Assembly: GCA_002372935.1 (NCBI GenBank)
Contig: DFJF01000007.1
Coordinates: 33,293-97,292, forward strand
Source: Clostridiales bacterium UBA3678
Lineage (GTDB): Bacteria > Bacillota > Clostridia > TANB77 > CAG-508
Direction: 5' to 3'
DNA length: 64,000 bases
The notes below the pieces were generated by a model. That model had not been told where the DNA came from and ran no database searches. It saw only the letters and a list, made by a program, of their open reading frames with translations. This document shows positions 52,103-58,751 of the stretch, piece by piece; the first letter of the stretch is position 1, and every line of letters begins with the position of its first letter. The translations under genes and the position numbers were made by a program.

Positions 52103-52896
52103 ACGAAAGAAATATTTAAGAAATATAAAAATTAAAAAGAGCCTAATATTTGTTAGTCAAATTTTAATTTTAATTGTATTTTTAGGCTTATGGGAGTATT
52201 TAGCTGATAAAGGGATAATTGACAAATTTATAACAAGTAGTCCAAGTAGGATTATCAAAGTATTTGCAAATTTCAATTCCAATCATTTATTAGAACATAT
52301 AAGGGTAACAGTGTATGAAACTTTAGTAGGATTTACTATAGGAACTATTTTAGGCTTAATTATAGCAATTTTATTATGGTGGTCAGAAACAATTGCGAAA
52401 ATATTAGATCCATATCTAGTTATATTAAATAGCTTACCAAAAGTAGCTCTAGGACCAATAATAATTGTTTGGGTTGGAGCAGGAACAAAAGCAATTATTG
52501 TTATGGCAGTAGCAATTTCCCTTATTGTAACAATATTAGATATATTACATGGATTTTTAAATACAGATAAAGATTTAATAAAAATGGCTGAAACCTTTAA
52601 TGCAAAAAAGATACAGATACTAACAAAAATCGTTATTCCAGCTAATAAATCAACATTTATAAATTCATTAAAAATAAATATTGGATTATCACTTGTTGGA
52701 GTTATTTCTGGAGAATTTTTAGTATCAAAGGCAGGGCTTCGGATATTTAATTACCTATGGAGGTCAAATTTTTAAATTAGATTTAGTAATGGCAAGTATC
52801 ATTATTCTTGGAATTTTTTCATGTATAATGTACTTTTTAGTATGGCTTCTTTCAAAAAGGGACGGTTCTTCTTTGAAAGAGAAAGGAAAAAGGTAA
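52092..52896 (+). CDS. ABC transporter permease (SsuC/TauC type), expressed only with a +1 shift at CGG
   Basis: A 267-aa permease after one skipped base. Hydrophobic helices begin at IFVSQILILIVFLGLWEYLA. The EAA-type loop lies around KMAETFNAKKIQILTKIVIP. The zero frame reads GEFLVSKAGL and then in-frame CGG (52740-52742), after which it becomes RIFNYLWRSNF and stops. Skipping the C gives AGLGYLITYGGQIFKLD and a last helix (MASIIILGIFSCIMYFLVWL). AGLGYLI is the conserved motif of SsuC/TauC-type permeases and the restored Gly is its invariant glycine, so the shift is clearly required. The final 12 codons are contributed by a REP-like repeat (52849-52879). The binding-protein gene begins one nt after the stop. 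Confidence 0.88.
52740..52742 (+). other. CGG +1 recoding site 4 (ABC permease)
   Basis: Codons read GGG CTT CGG ATA. Skipping the C gives GGG CTT GGA TAT TTA ATT, restoring A-G-L-G-Y-L-I. It is residue 217 and the only in-frame CGG in the gene. The restored glycine is family-invariant, which makes this the strongest of the five cases. Confidence 0.8.
52849..52879. repeat. REP/MITE-like unit read as the C-terminus of the permease
   Basis: The 31-bp unit starts CTTTCAAA and ends TTTGAAAG (inverted ends) around GGGACGGTTCTT. It is the reverse complement of the units at 11-46. Its sequence is translated in the shifted frame as part of SKRDGSSLKEKGKR at the end of the permease, so the element inserted into the 3' end of the gene. 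Confidence 0.65.
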
Positions 52897-52897
52897 A

Positions 52898-53908
52898 ATG
52901 GAATTTAAAAAAATTGTAGTTTTCTTAATAATAGCTATTATAATAGTTATTTCCTCTATTTTTATTATAAATAGAGGAAATTCATCAGATGAAAGCAATA
53001 ATGATGGACTTAAGATAATATATGTAAGTGAAGTAACAAGATCCGTATTTTATGCTCCACAATATGTTGCAATTGCAAATGGATATTTTGAGGAAAATGG
53101 ATTAAAGATAGATTTAACGACAGGCCAGGGTGCTGATAATGTCATGACTGCTGTTCTTTCAAATCAAGTAGATATTGGGTTTGCAGGACCAGAGGCTTCT
53201 ATATATGTATATAATGAGGGAAAAGAGGATTATACACAAGTATTTGCACAATTAACTAGAACTGATGGATCTTTTTTGGTAAGTAGTAAAAATATAAGAG
53301 ATTTTAAATGGTCTGATTTAAAAGGAAAAACAATAATACCAGGTAGAAAAGGAGGAGTTCCATATATGACTTTGCTTTATGTTTTAAGAAAAAATGGAAT
53401 AGATCCTGAGAAAGATGTTATTTTAGATGATAGTATAGATTTTGATTTAATGGCAAGTGCATTTTCTACAGGAAAAGCAGATTTTGTAACATTATTTGAG
53501 CCAACCGCTTCTCAAATACAGAATTCAAAAAAAGGATATATTATAAAATCAATTGGTAAAGAAGCTGGAGAAATACCCTATACTGCATATTTTGCTAAAA
53601 AAAGTTATATTGAAAAAAATTCAGATATAATAAAAAGTTTTACAAATGCCATATATAAAGGGGAACAATATGTAGAAAAACATTCATCAAGAGAGATTGC
53701 AAAATCAATACAAGAATTTTTTCCAGATACAGATTTAGATATGCTTTCAAATTCTATTGAAAGTTATAGAAAAATAAATGCATGGAGTAAAACTCCATAT
53801 ATGACAGAAAAATCATTTAATTTATTACAGGATATAATACATGACGCTGGAGAACTTGATAAATATGGACCATATGAAGATATAGTTAATAATTTTTATG
53901 AAAAATAA
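52898..53908 (+). CDS. ABC transporter substrate-binding protein (SsuA/ThiY/NMT1-like)
   Basis: A 336-aa extracytoplasmic binding protein. The N-terminal helix (IVVFLIIAIIIVISSIFII) has no lipobox Cys, so it is probably anchored by an uncleaved helix. FYAPQYVAIANGYFEENGLKID, GADNVMTAVLSNQVDIGFAGPE and KGKTIIPGRKGGVPYMTLLYVL are the NMT1/SsuA-type pattern of sulfonate, nitrate or thiamine-precursor binding proteins. A long helical C-terminus ends the protein. It is the third gene of the transporter operon, one base after the permease stop. The substrate is unknown. Confidence 0.9.
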   Translation: MEFKKIVVFLIIAIIIVISSIFIINRGNSSDESNNDGLKIIYVSEVTRSVFYAPQYVAIANGYFEENGLKIDLTTGQGADNVMTAVLSNQVDIGFAGPEASIYVYNEGKEDYTQVFAQLTRTDGSFLVSSKNIRDFKWSDLKGKTIIPGRKGGVPYMTLLYVLRKNGIDPEKDVILDDSIDFDLMASAFSTGKADFVTLFEPTASQIQNSKKGYIIKSIGKEAGEIPYTAYFAKKSYIEKNSDIIKSFTNAIYKGEQYVEKHSSREIAKSIQEFFPDTDLDMLSNSIESYRKINAWSKTPYMTEKSFNLLQDIIHDAGELDKYGPYEDIVNNFYEK

Positions 53909-53941
53909 AAAATGGCGATTTATAAAAATCGCCATTTTTTT
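53908..53941. terminator. Bidirectional terminator between the ABC operon and the tRNA gene
   Basis: AAAAATGGCGATTT (53908-53921) pairs with AAATCGCCATTTTT (53926-53939). A and T runs on both sides also allow termination of the minus-strand tRNA. Confidence 0.88.
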
Positions 53942-53943
53942 AA

Positions 53944-54020
53944 TGGTGCTCCTTCAAGGACTTGAACCTTGGACCCACCGGTTATGAGCCGGTTGCTCTG
54001 ACCAACTGAGCTAAAGGAGC
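53944..54020 (-). tRNA. tRNA with CAT anticodon, probably tRNA-Ile2 (lysidine type)
   Basis: A complete 77-nt cloverleaf on the minus strand with encoded CCA. Acceptor GCTCCTT/AAGGAGC, D stem GCTC/GAGC, anticodon stem ACCGG/CCGGT with loop CTCATAA, T stem CAAGG/CCTTG. The anticodon CAT is at 53986-53984. The C4-G69 and C5-G68 pairs and the CTCATAA loop match what TilS recognises in tRNA-Ile2 and resemble B. subtilis tRNA-Ile2. Elongator tRNA-Met remains possible. Confidence 0.9.
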
Positions 54021-54039
54021 TCTTCACAAGACATTTTTT

Positions 54040-54068
54040 AGTATATATTATTTTTTATTTTTTGTCAA
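54040..54068 (-). promoter_or_regulatory. Promoter of the tRNA gene
   Basis: On the minus strand TTGACA (54068-54063), 17 bp, TATACT (54045-54040), close to consensus. Confidence 0.75.
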
Positions 54069-54131
54069 TAGATTTTAGAAAAATTTTTTCAATAATTTGT
54101 TAATTTATGAAAATGTTTTAGTAATTAATTT

Positions 54132-54160
54132 TTGAAAATGTCTCAAAAATGATTTATAAT
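54132..54160 (+). promoter_or_regulatory. Sigma-A promoter upstream of sigV
   Basis: TTGAAA (54132-54137), 17 bp, TATAAT (54155-54160), giving a leader of about 135 nt before the sigV start. Confidence 0.7.
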
Positions 54161-54179
54161 ATGTTACAGAGGTGACAAA

Positions 54180-54212
54180 ATGAAAGAAATAAAAAATGTC
54201 CCCATTTTATAA
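54180..54212 (+). CDS. Possible 10-aa leader peptide before sigV
   Basis: GAGGTGAC precedes ATG 54180 and opens a 10-codon frame (MKEIKNVPIL) ending at TAA 54210-54212. It is followed by overlapping alternative hairpins. The arrangement resembles an attenuation leader, but the peptide has no obvious codon bias and may be incidental. Confidence 0.3.
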   Translation: MKEIKNVPIL

Positions 54213-54232
54213 AAAAAACTGTCTTAATAAGT

Positions 54233-54287
54233 GAAATAGAAAAAATCCTATTTCAAGCTTGAAATAATACTGGATATATAGTATCCA
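54233..54287 (+). promoter_or_regulatory. Alternative hairpins in the sigV leader
   Basis: GAAATAG (54233-54239) can pair with CTATTTC (54248-54254), or TATTTCAAGCTTGAAATA (54249-54266) can fold on itself; the two are mutually exclusive. TGGATA/TATCCA (54271-54287) forms a third hairpin just before AGGAGG. These may control readthrough or initiation. Confidence 0.4.
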
Positions 54288-54302
54288 ATAGGAGGAAAAT
54301 TC

Positions 54303-54783
54303 ATGAAATATGAAAAAAAATGGTTTTGTGAAAACATCAAAAATATACAAGACCGGAATGTATAGATATGCATACAGTATATTAAAGAATGATGATGATT
54401 CACAAGATGCAATACAAGAAACTATTTATAAAGCATATAGAAATTTAGACGGTCTAAGAGATGAAAAAAATTTTAAGTCGTGGATATATAAGATTTTGAC
54501 TAACTCTTCTTTAGAAATAATTAATAAACGTAAAACTTATCTAGATATAGATTCTAATGTTGAAATAGCTGATAAAGATAAAAATATAGAAACAAATTTA
54601 TCATTATGGGAAGCTGTACAAAGTTTGAAACAACCATATAGAGATACAATTATATTATATTACTATAATGATTTATCTATAAAAGAAATTTGTGACATAA
54701 AAAAATCAACAAAAGAAGCAATAAAAAAACAATTATTAAGAGGAAGAGAAAAAATAAAAAATAAGATGGGAGGAAGTATTTAA
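54303..54783 (+). CDS. sigV: ECF sigma factor SigV-like, probably started at ATG 54303 and shifted +1 at CGG
   Basis: A 159-aa extracytoplasmic-function sigma factor if translation begins at ATG 54303, which has AGGAGG at the ideal 7-nt spacing. That frame reads MKYEKKWFCENIKNIQD and meets an in-frame CGG (54354-54356). Skipping the C continues with GMYRYAYSILKNDDDSQDAI, so NIQDGMYRYAYSIL matches the usual ECF region 2.1 pattern (YQDxLYRLA). Without the shift, an ATG at 54310 gives 157 aa in one frame, but its spacing is 14 nt and its first 16 residues fit less well. Region 2 (DAIQETIYKAYRNL) and region 4 (RDTIILYYYNDLSIKEIC, KKQLLRGREKIK) are clear. The stop overlaps the start of rsiV. SigV proteins respond to lysozyme. 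Confidence 0.85.
54354..54356 (+). other. CGG +1 recoding site 5 (sigV N-terminus)
   Basis: In the frame of ATG 54303 the codons read CAA GAC CGG AAT and the frame closes three codons on at TAG. Skipping the C gives GAC GGA ATG TAT, joining the sigma factor body. It is residue 18. Less certain than the other four because an internal ATG offers an unshifted alternative. Confidence 0.55.
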
Positions 54784-55643
54784 TGAATAATTATATTAAA
54801 AGCATGAAATTACGAAAAATGGCACATGAAGAAAAAATAACAATGCCAAGTAGGATAGCAAAAATGGTAGATGAAGCACTAGACAGTCTTCCAAACAGGA
54901 AACTAGATATTAGAAGAAAGTTGACTTATTCATTACAATTGGTTATGGCAATGGTAGTTGCTATTTTTGTAATATTGCCAAATACAAATTCAAAGGTAGC
55001 TTATGCTATGAGCGAGATACCAGTTATAGGGAGTCTAGCAAAAATAGTAACAATACGTAATTACTCGGAAGAAAACGGAAATAGTGAGTTAAATATAAAA
55101 ATTCCAAAAGTAAAAAATGAAGATAATTCTAATAGTAATGCAAATGATGAAATAAACGAAAATGTAGAAGATATAACTCAAGAAATTTTGCAACAATATT
55201 ATTCAGAAGAAGGCAAAAGTACAAAGTTGGCTGTAAGTATTGATTCTGAAGTTATAAGAAATGATGAGGATTGGTTTACATTAAAGCTTATTATATCAAG
55301 GACAATGGCAGATACTGAAAAAGAATATAAATATTATAACTTAAATAAAAAAGAAGATAAAATAATGCAATTATCAGATTTATTTAAAAACGAAAAATAT
55401 AAAGATTCAATTAATGAAGAAATAAAGAAACAAATGAAAAGTCAAATGAAATCAGATGAAAATATAATTTATTGGACAGATGAAAATAAATTTAAGTCAA
55501 TATCTGATGATCAGAATTATTACTTTTCAAATAATGGGAATATTGTTATAGTATTTGATCAATTTGAAGTTGCACCTGGATATATGGGAAACCCTGAATT
55601 TGAAATTTTAAAAAATGTTTATGAAGGATATTTGAAAGATTAA
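54783..55643 (+). CDS. rsiV: RsiV-like anti-sigma factor (DUF3298)
   Basis: A 286-aa single-pass membrane protein that should sequester SigV. The cytosolic N-terminus (about 45 residues) binds the sigma factor, a helix follows (LQLVMAMVVAIFVILP), and the extracytoplasmic part carries the DUF3298 pattern with IMQLSDLFKNEKYKDSINEEI and IVFDQFEVAPGYMGNPEFEI. In B. subtilis RsiV binds lysozyme with this domain and is then cleaved. The start codon overlaps the sigV stop by one base, so expression is coupled. The DUF3298 end motif (VAPGxMGxPEFEI) makes the RsiV identification firm. Confidence 0.9.
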   Translation: MNNYIKSMKLRKMAHEEKITMPSRIAKMVDEALDSLPNRKLDIRRKLTYSLQLVMAMVVAIFVILPNTNSKVAYAMSEIPVIGSLAKIVTIRNYSEENGNSELNIKIPKVKNEDNSNSNANDEINENVEDITQEILQQYYSEEGKSTKLAVSIDSEVIRNDEDWFTLKLIISRTMADTEKEYKYYNLNKKEDKIMQLSDLFKNEKYKDSINEEIKKQMKSQMKSDENIIYWTDENKFKSISDDQNYYFSNNGNIVIVFDQFEVAPGYMGNPEFEILKNVYEGYLKD

Positions 55644-55654
55644 AAAGTATAATA

Positions 55655-55692
55655 AAAAATGACTAAAATTATTGTAAGTTTAGTCATTTTTA
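55655..55692 (+). terminator. Terminator after rsiV
   Basis: AAAAATGACTAAA pairs with TTTAGTCATTTTT around ATTATTGTAAG. Confidence 0.85.
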
Positions 55693-55731
55693 ATTTGGAT
55701 TGCATTTAAAATAATAAATGAAAAAAGAAAA

Positions 55732-55760
55732 TTGACTTTTGGATAAATTTATTGTAAACT
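55732..55760 (+). promoter_or_regulatory. Promoter upstream of the phosphoesterase gene
   Basis: TTGACT (55732-55737), 17 bp, TAAACT (55755-55760). Confidence 0.6.
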
Positions 55761-55785
55761 TGATATAAGAAAAAAGGAGGCAAAT

Positions 55786-56607
55786 ATGGAAAAAATAGCA
55801 TTACTTTCAGATATACATGGAAATATTACAGCATTAAATGAAGTGTTAAATGATATAGAAAATCGTGGAATAAAAAGAATTTTTTGTCTTGGAGATTATA
55901 TTACAAAATGTTCTCATCCAGACTTAGTTATTGACAGACTAAGAGAGGTTGCAGAAGTTATGATAAAAGGAAATTGTGATAATGCAATATGTAAACCTGA
56001 AAATAAAAATAAAAATTTTTATTCTAGAAAAATAATTGGAGAGGAAAGAGCTCAGTTTTTATTTAATTTGCCAATTTCACATGATTTTTACATGAGTGGA
56101 CATCTAATTAGAATTTTTCATGCATGTCCATATAATCTAGATGGAATATATAATCCGATGTTTAGCAATGAAGGGACAGTTTATTCTGGAAATGAATTAA
56201 AAGATCCAGAAGATTTATTTAAAAATACTGAGTTTATAGGAAAAGGCATGAGAGAACCAGAACCAGATATTGTTGTATATGGTCATATTCATACACCTTG
56301 TATAGTTAGATATAAAAATAAAACATTAATAAATGCTGGAAGTGTTGGGATTCCAATAGAAATGTGCAATTCAGATATTGATGATGAAAAAAATAAATTT
56401 TCTACACTTGCTTCTTATGCTATAATTGAGGGTACATATGGGTCAAAAGAACTAGGTTCTATTTCTTTTAATTTAGTTAGAGTACCTTATGATATTGAAA
56501 AAGAAGTTAAAGATTTAGAATATTCTGAAACACCTAATAAACATATAATAATTAAAAGTTTAAAAGGTGCAATCCCACCAGAATTTAATTTTAGGAGTGG
56601 AAAATAA
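55786..56607 (+). CDS. Calcineurin-like metallophosphoesterase
   Basis: A 273-aa metallophosphoesterase. LLSDIHGNITALNEVL gives the D-x-H motif, CLGDYITKCSHPDLVID the GD motif, MIKGNCDNAIC the GNxD position (Cys where GNHD enzymes have His) and VYGHIHTPCIVRY and NAGSVGIP the final His motifs. The absence of the His in GNHD is common in the YfcE/YmdB-like branch. The substrate is unknown and could be a nucleotide or RNA. AAAAAGGAGG precedes the ATG by 7 nt. The next gene starts 2 nt after its stop, so the phosphoesterase and the UDP-sugar pyrophosphorylase are co-translated. Confidence 0.85.
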   Translation: MEKIALLSDIHGNITALNEVLNDIENRGIKRIFCLGDYITKCSHPDLVIDRLREVAEVMIKGNCDNAICKPENKNKNFYSRKIIGEERAQFLFNLPISHDFYMSGHLIRIFHACPYNLDGIYNPMFSNEGTVYSGNELKDPEDLFKNTEFIGKGMREPEPDIVVYGHIHTPCIVRYKNKTLINAGSVGIPIEMCNSDIDDEKNKFSTLASYAIIEGTYGSKELGSISFNLVRVPYDIEKEVKDLEYSETPNKHIIIKSLKGAIPPEFNFRSGK

Positions 56608-56609
56608 AT

Positions 56610-57872
56610 ATGATTAATAAATTTAGAAGAGCAAAAGCTATTTTAAAAAAATACAATCAAGAACATTTATTACTCTTTTATAAAGAATTAACAAAAGAAC
56701 AAAGAGAAATTTTAATAGATCAAATTTTGACTATAGATTTTGGCGAAATTATAGGTCTTTATGAACATTCTAAAAAAACAATAAATGATAAGGACACTGC
56801 AATTATTTCTCCATTATATCACTACGAAAAAAATCTTATTGATGCAAAAGAAATGCAAGGATTTATTTCAATTGGTGAAGATATAATTAAATCTCAAAAA
56901 TTTGCAGTTGTTACAATGGCTGGAGGGCAAGGCACAAGATTAGGATATAAAGGACCAAAAGGAACTTATGAATTAAAATTTGAAGAAACAAATATAAAAA
57001 AATCATTATTTCAAATAATGTGTGAGGATTTAAAAAGAGCAAATAAAAAATATAATGTCACAATACCTTGGTATATTATGACAAGTGAAGAAAATGATAA
57101 AAAAACTAAGGAATATTTTGAGGAAAATAATTATTGGAATTATCCGAGAGAAAATGTGAAATTTTTTATACAAGGAAAATTGCCACTAATTGATGTAGAT
57201 GGTAAACTAATCCTACAAGAAACATATTTAATTAAAACTGCATCAAATGGAAATGGAAATGTATTTAATTCTATGAGCAAACATAATATTATAAAAGATA
57301 TGCAAAGCAAAGGCATACAATGGGTTTCGTTTGGAGGCATTGATAATGTTTTATTAAAAAATGCTGATCCATTATTTTTAGGGTTGACAATTGCTAAAGA
57401 TCAAAAAATAGCGTCAAAATCAATTTTTAAACAAGATCCGCTTGAAAAGAATGCTGTATTTTGCAAGAAAGATGGGAAACCAGCAATTTTAGATTATGAT
57501 GAAATAGATTTAGAATTATCAAATTCAAAATTTGATAATGGAATGTATAAATACAGAGATTCAAATATCATTTCACATTTAATGTCAATTGATGCAATAA
57601 TTAAAATAAAAGATGTAAAACTACCATATCATCGTTCATACAAAAAAAATGCATTTGTAAATGAAGAGGGGATGAAACAAGTACCAGATAGTCCAAATAC
57701 TTTTAAATATGAAAATTTTATATTTGATGGGTTTAAATATTTTGATGACATGTTGCTTTTGCGAGTAAATCCTAATGAGGAGTTTGCACCGATAAAAGAT
57801 TTTAGGAGTGAATTTAATCCAGACACTGCAAAAGAAAAATATGAGCATTATTGGAAAAATCATAAATTTTGA
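56610..57872 (+). CDS. UDPGP-family (UAP-type) UDP-sugar pyrophosphorylase
   Basis: A 420-aa nucleotidyltransferase of the UDPGP family, which also contains eukaryotic UDP-GlcNAc pyrophosphorylase (UAP1). VVTMAGGQGTRLGYKGPKG is the UTP-binding signature (about residues 106-124), and FFIQGKLPLIDVDGK and WVSFGGIDNVLLKNADP mark the sugar site and metal Asp. It should make UDP-GlcNAc or a related UDP-sugar from UTP and sugar-1-P. Most bacteria use GlmU for this, so a UAP-like enzyme is an alternative or supplementary route. TAGGAGTGG within the end of the upstream gene serves as ribosome site. Confidence 0.82.
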   Translation: MINKFRRAKAILKKYNQEHLLLFYKELTKEQREILIDQILTIDFGEIIGLYEHSKKTINDKDTAIISPLYHYEKNLIDAKEMQGFISIGEDIIKSQKFAVVTMAGGQGTRLGYKGPKGTYELKFEETNIKKSLFQIMCEDLKRANKKYNVTIPWYIMTSEENDKKTKEYFEENNYWNYPRENVKFFIQGKLPLIDVDGKLILQETYLIKTASNGNGNVFNSMSKHNIIKDMQSKGIQWVSFGGIDNVLLKNADPLFLGLTIAKDQKIASKSIFKQDPLEKNAVFCKKDGKPAILDYDEIDLELSNSKFDNGMYKYRDSNIISHLMSIDAIIKIKDVKLPYHRSYKKNAFVNEEGMKQVPDSPNTFKYENFIFDGFKYFDDMLLLRVNPNEEFAPIKDFRSEFNPDTAKEKYEHYWKNHKF

Positions 57873-57914
57873 TTATCAGTGGACATCAGTTGAGAAAAAA
57901 GAAAGGAAGTAAAA

Positions 57915-58667
57915 ATGTTAAATCAGTTTTCAAGGACAGAATTGATAATAGGAAAAGATGGTGTAGAAAAAATACATAATTCTAAAGTTGCAATTTTTGG
58001 AATAGGAGGAGTAGGCTCTTTTGTAGTAGAAGGGTTGGTAAGAGCTGGAGTGGAAAATTTTCTTTTAGTAGATGATGATAAAATTTGTTTAACTAATTTA
58101 AATAGACAAATCATAGCTACTAAAAGCACAATTGGAAAGCCTAAAGTAGAAGTTGCAAAACAAAGGATCTTAGATATTAATCCAGATGCAAATGTAGAGA
58201 TAAGACAAGAATTTTTTATGCCAGATAGTGATGAGATATTAGATAAAACCATTGATTATATAGTTGATAGTGTAGATACTGTTACTGCTAAGATAGAATT
58301 AATTATGAGGGCTAAAAAATTAGATATACCAATTATTTCGTGTATGGGAACAGGAAATAAATTAGATCCTACAAAATTTGAAGTTACAGATATATATAAG
58401 ACTAGTGTTTGCCCACTTGCTAAAGTTATGAGAAAAGAATTGAGGGCAAGAGAAATAAAAGATTTAAAAGTGGTTTATTCTAAAGAAGAACCAATTATCC
58501 CTGATAATAGAAGTGAATCAAGTTGCAAAACTAATTGCATTTGTCCACCTGGTACAAAGAGAAAGTGTTCTATTAAAAATCAAGTTCCTGGAAGTATATC
58601 ATTTGTACCATCTGTTGCAGGATTAATTATTGCTGGTGAAGTAGTTAAAGATATTTTAAAAAAATAA
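57915..58667 (+). CDS. tcdA: E1-like ThiF/MoeB-family enzyme, TcdA (tRNA threonylcarbamoyladenosine dehydratase)-like
   Basis: A 250-aa E1-like enzyme. FGIGGVGSFVVEGLVRAGVE is the ATP-binding loop (about residues 30-49), LTNLNRQIIA holds the catalytic Arg, and DSVDTVTAKIEL and ISCMGTGNKLDPTKFEV are the TcdA/YgdL-specific stretches. TcdA cyclises t6A of ANN-decoding tRNAs to ct6A. A Cys-rich segment (SSCKTNCICPPGTKRKCS) near residue 200 may bind a metal. AGAAAGGAAG precedes the ATG. The final stretch abuts the ECF-type promoter of the dlt-like operon. Confidence 0.88.
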   Translation: MLNQFSRTELIIGKDGVEKIHNSKVAIFGIGGVGSFVVEGLVRAGVENFLLVDDDKICLTNLNRQIIATKSTIGKPKVEVAKQRILDINPDANVEIRQEFFMPDSDEILDKTIDYIVDSVDTVTAKIELIMRAKKLDIPIISCMGTGNKLDPTKFEVTDIYKTSVCPLAKVMRKELRAREIKDLKVVYSKEEPIIPDNRSESSCKTNCICPPGTKRKCSIKNQVPGSISFVPSVAGLIIAGEVVKDILKK

Positions 58668-58675
58668 AAAAAATT

Positions 58676-58701
58676 GGAACCAAATTACAAACAACATCGT
58701 C
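58676..58701 (+). promoter_or_regulatory. ECF-type promoter upstream of the dlt-like operon
   Basis: GGAACC (58676-58681), 16 bp, CGTC (58698-58701) followed by TAAT. This is the -35 GGAAC/TGAAAC and -10 CGTC pattern of SigV/SigM/SigX-type promoters. It lies 50 bp before the dltA-like start. A small TCTAA/TTAGA stem overlaps the predicted start of transcription. Confidence 0.6.
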
Positions 58702-58751
58702 TAATATTTAGATGATATTATTTTAAAATAAAAAAGGAAAAGGGTAAAAAA

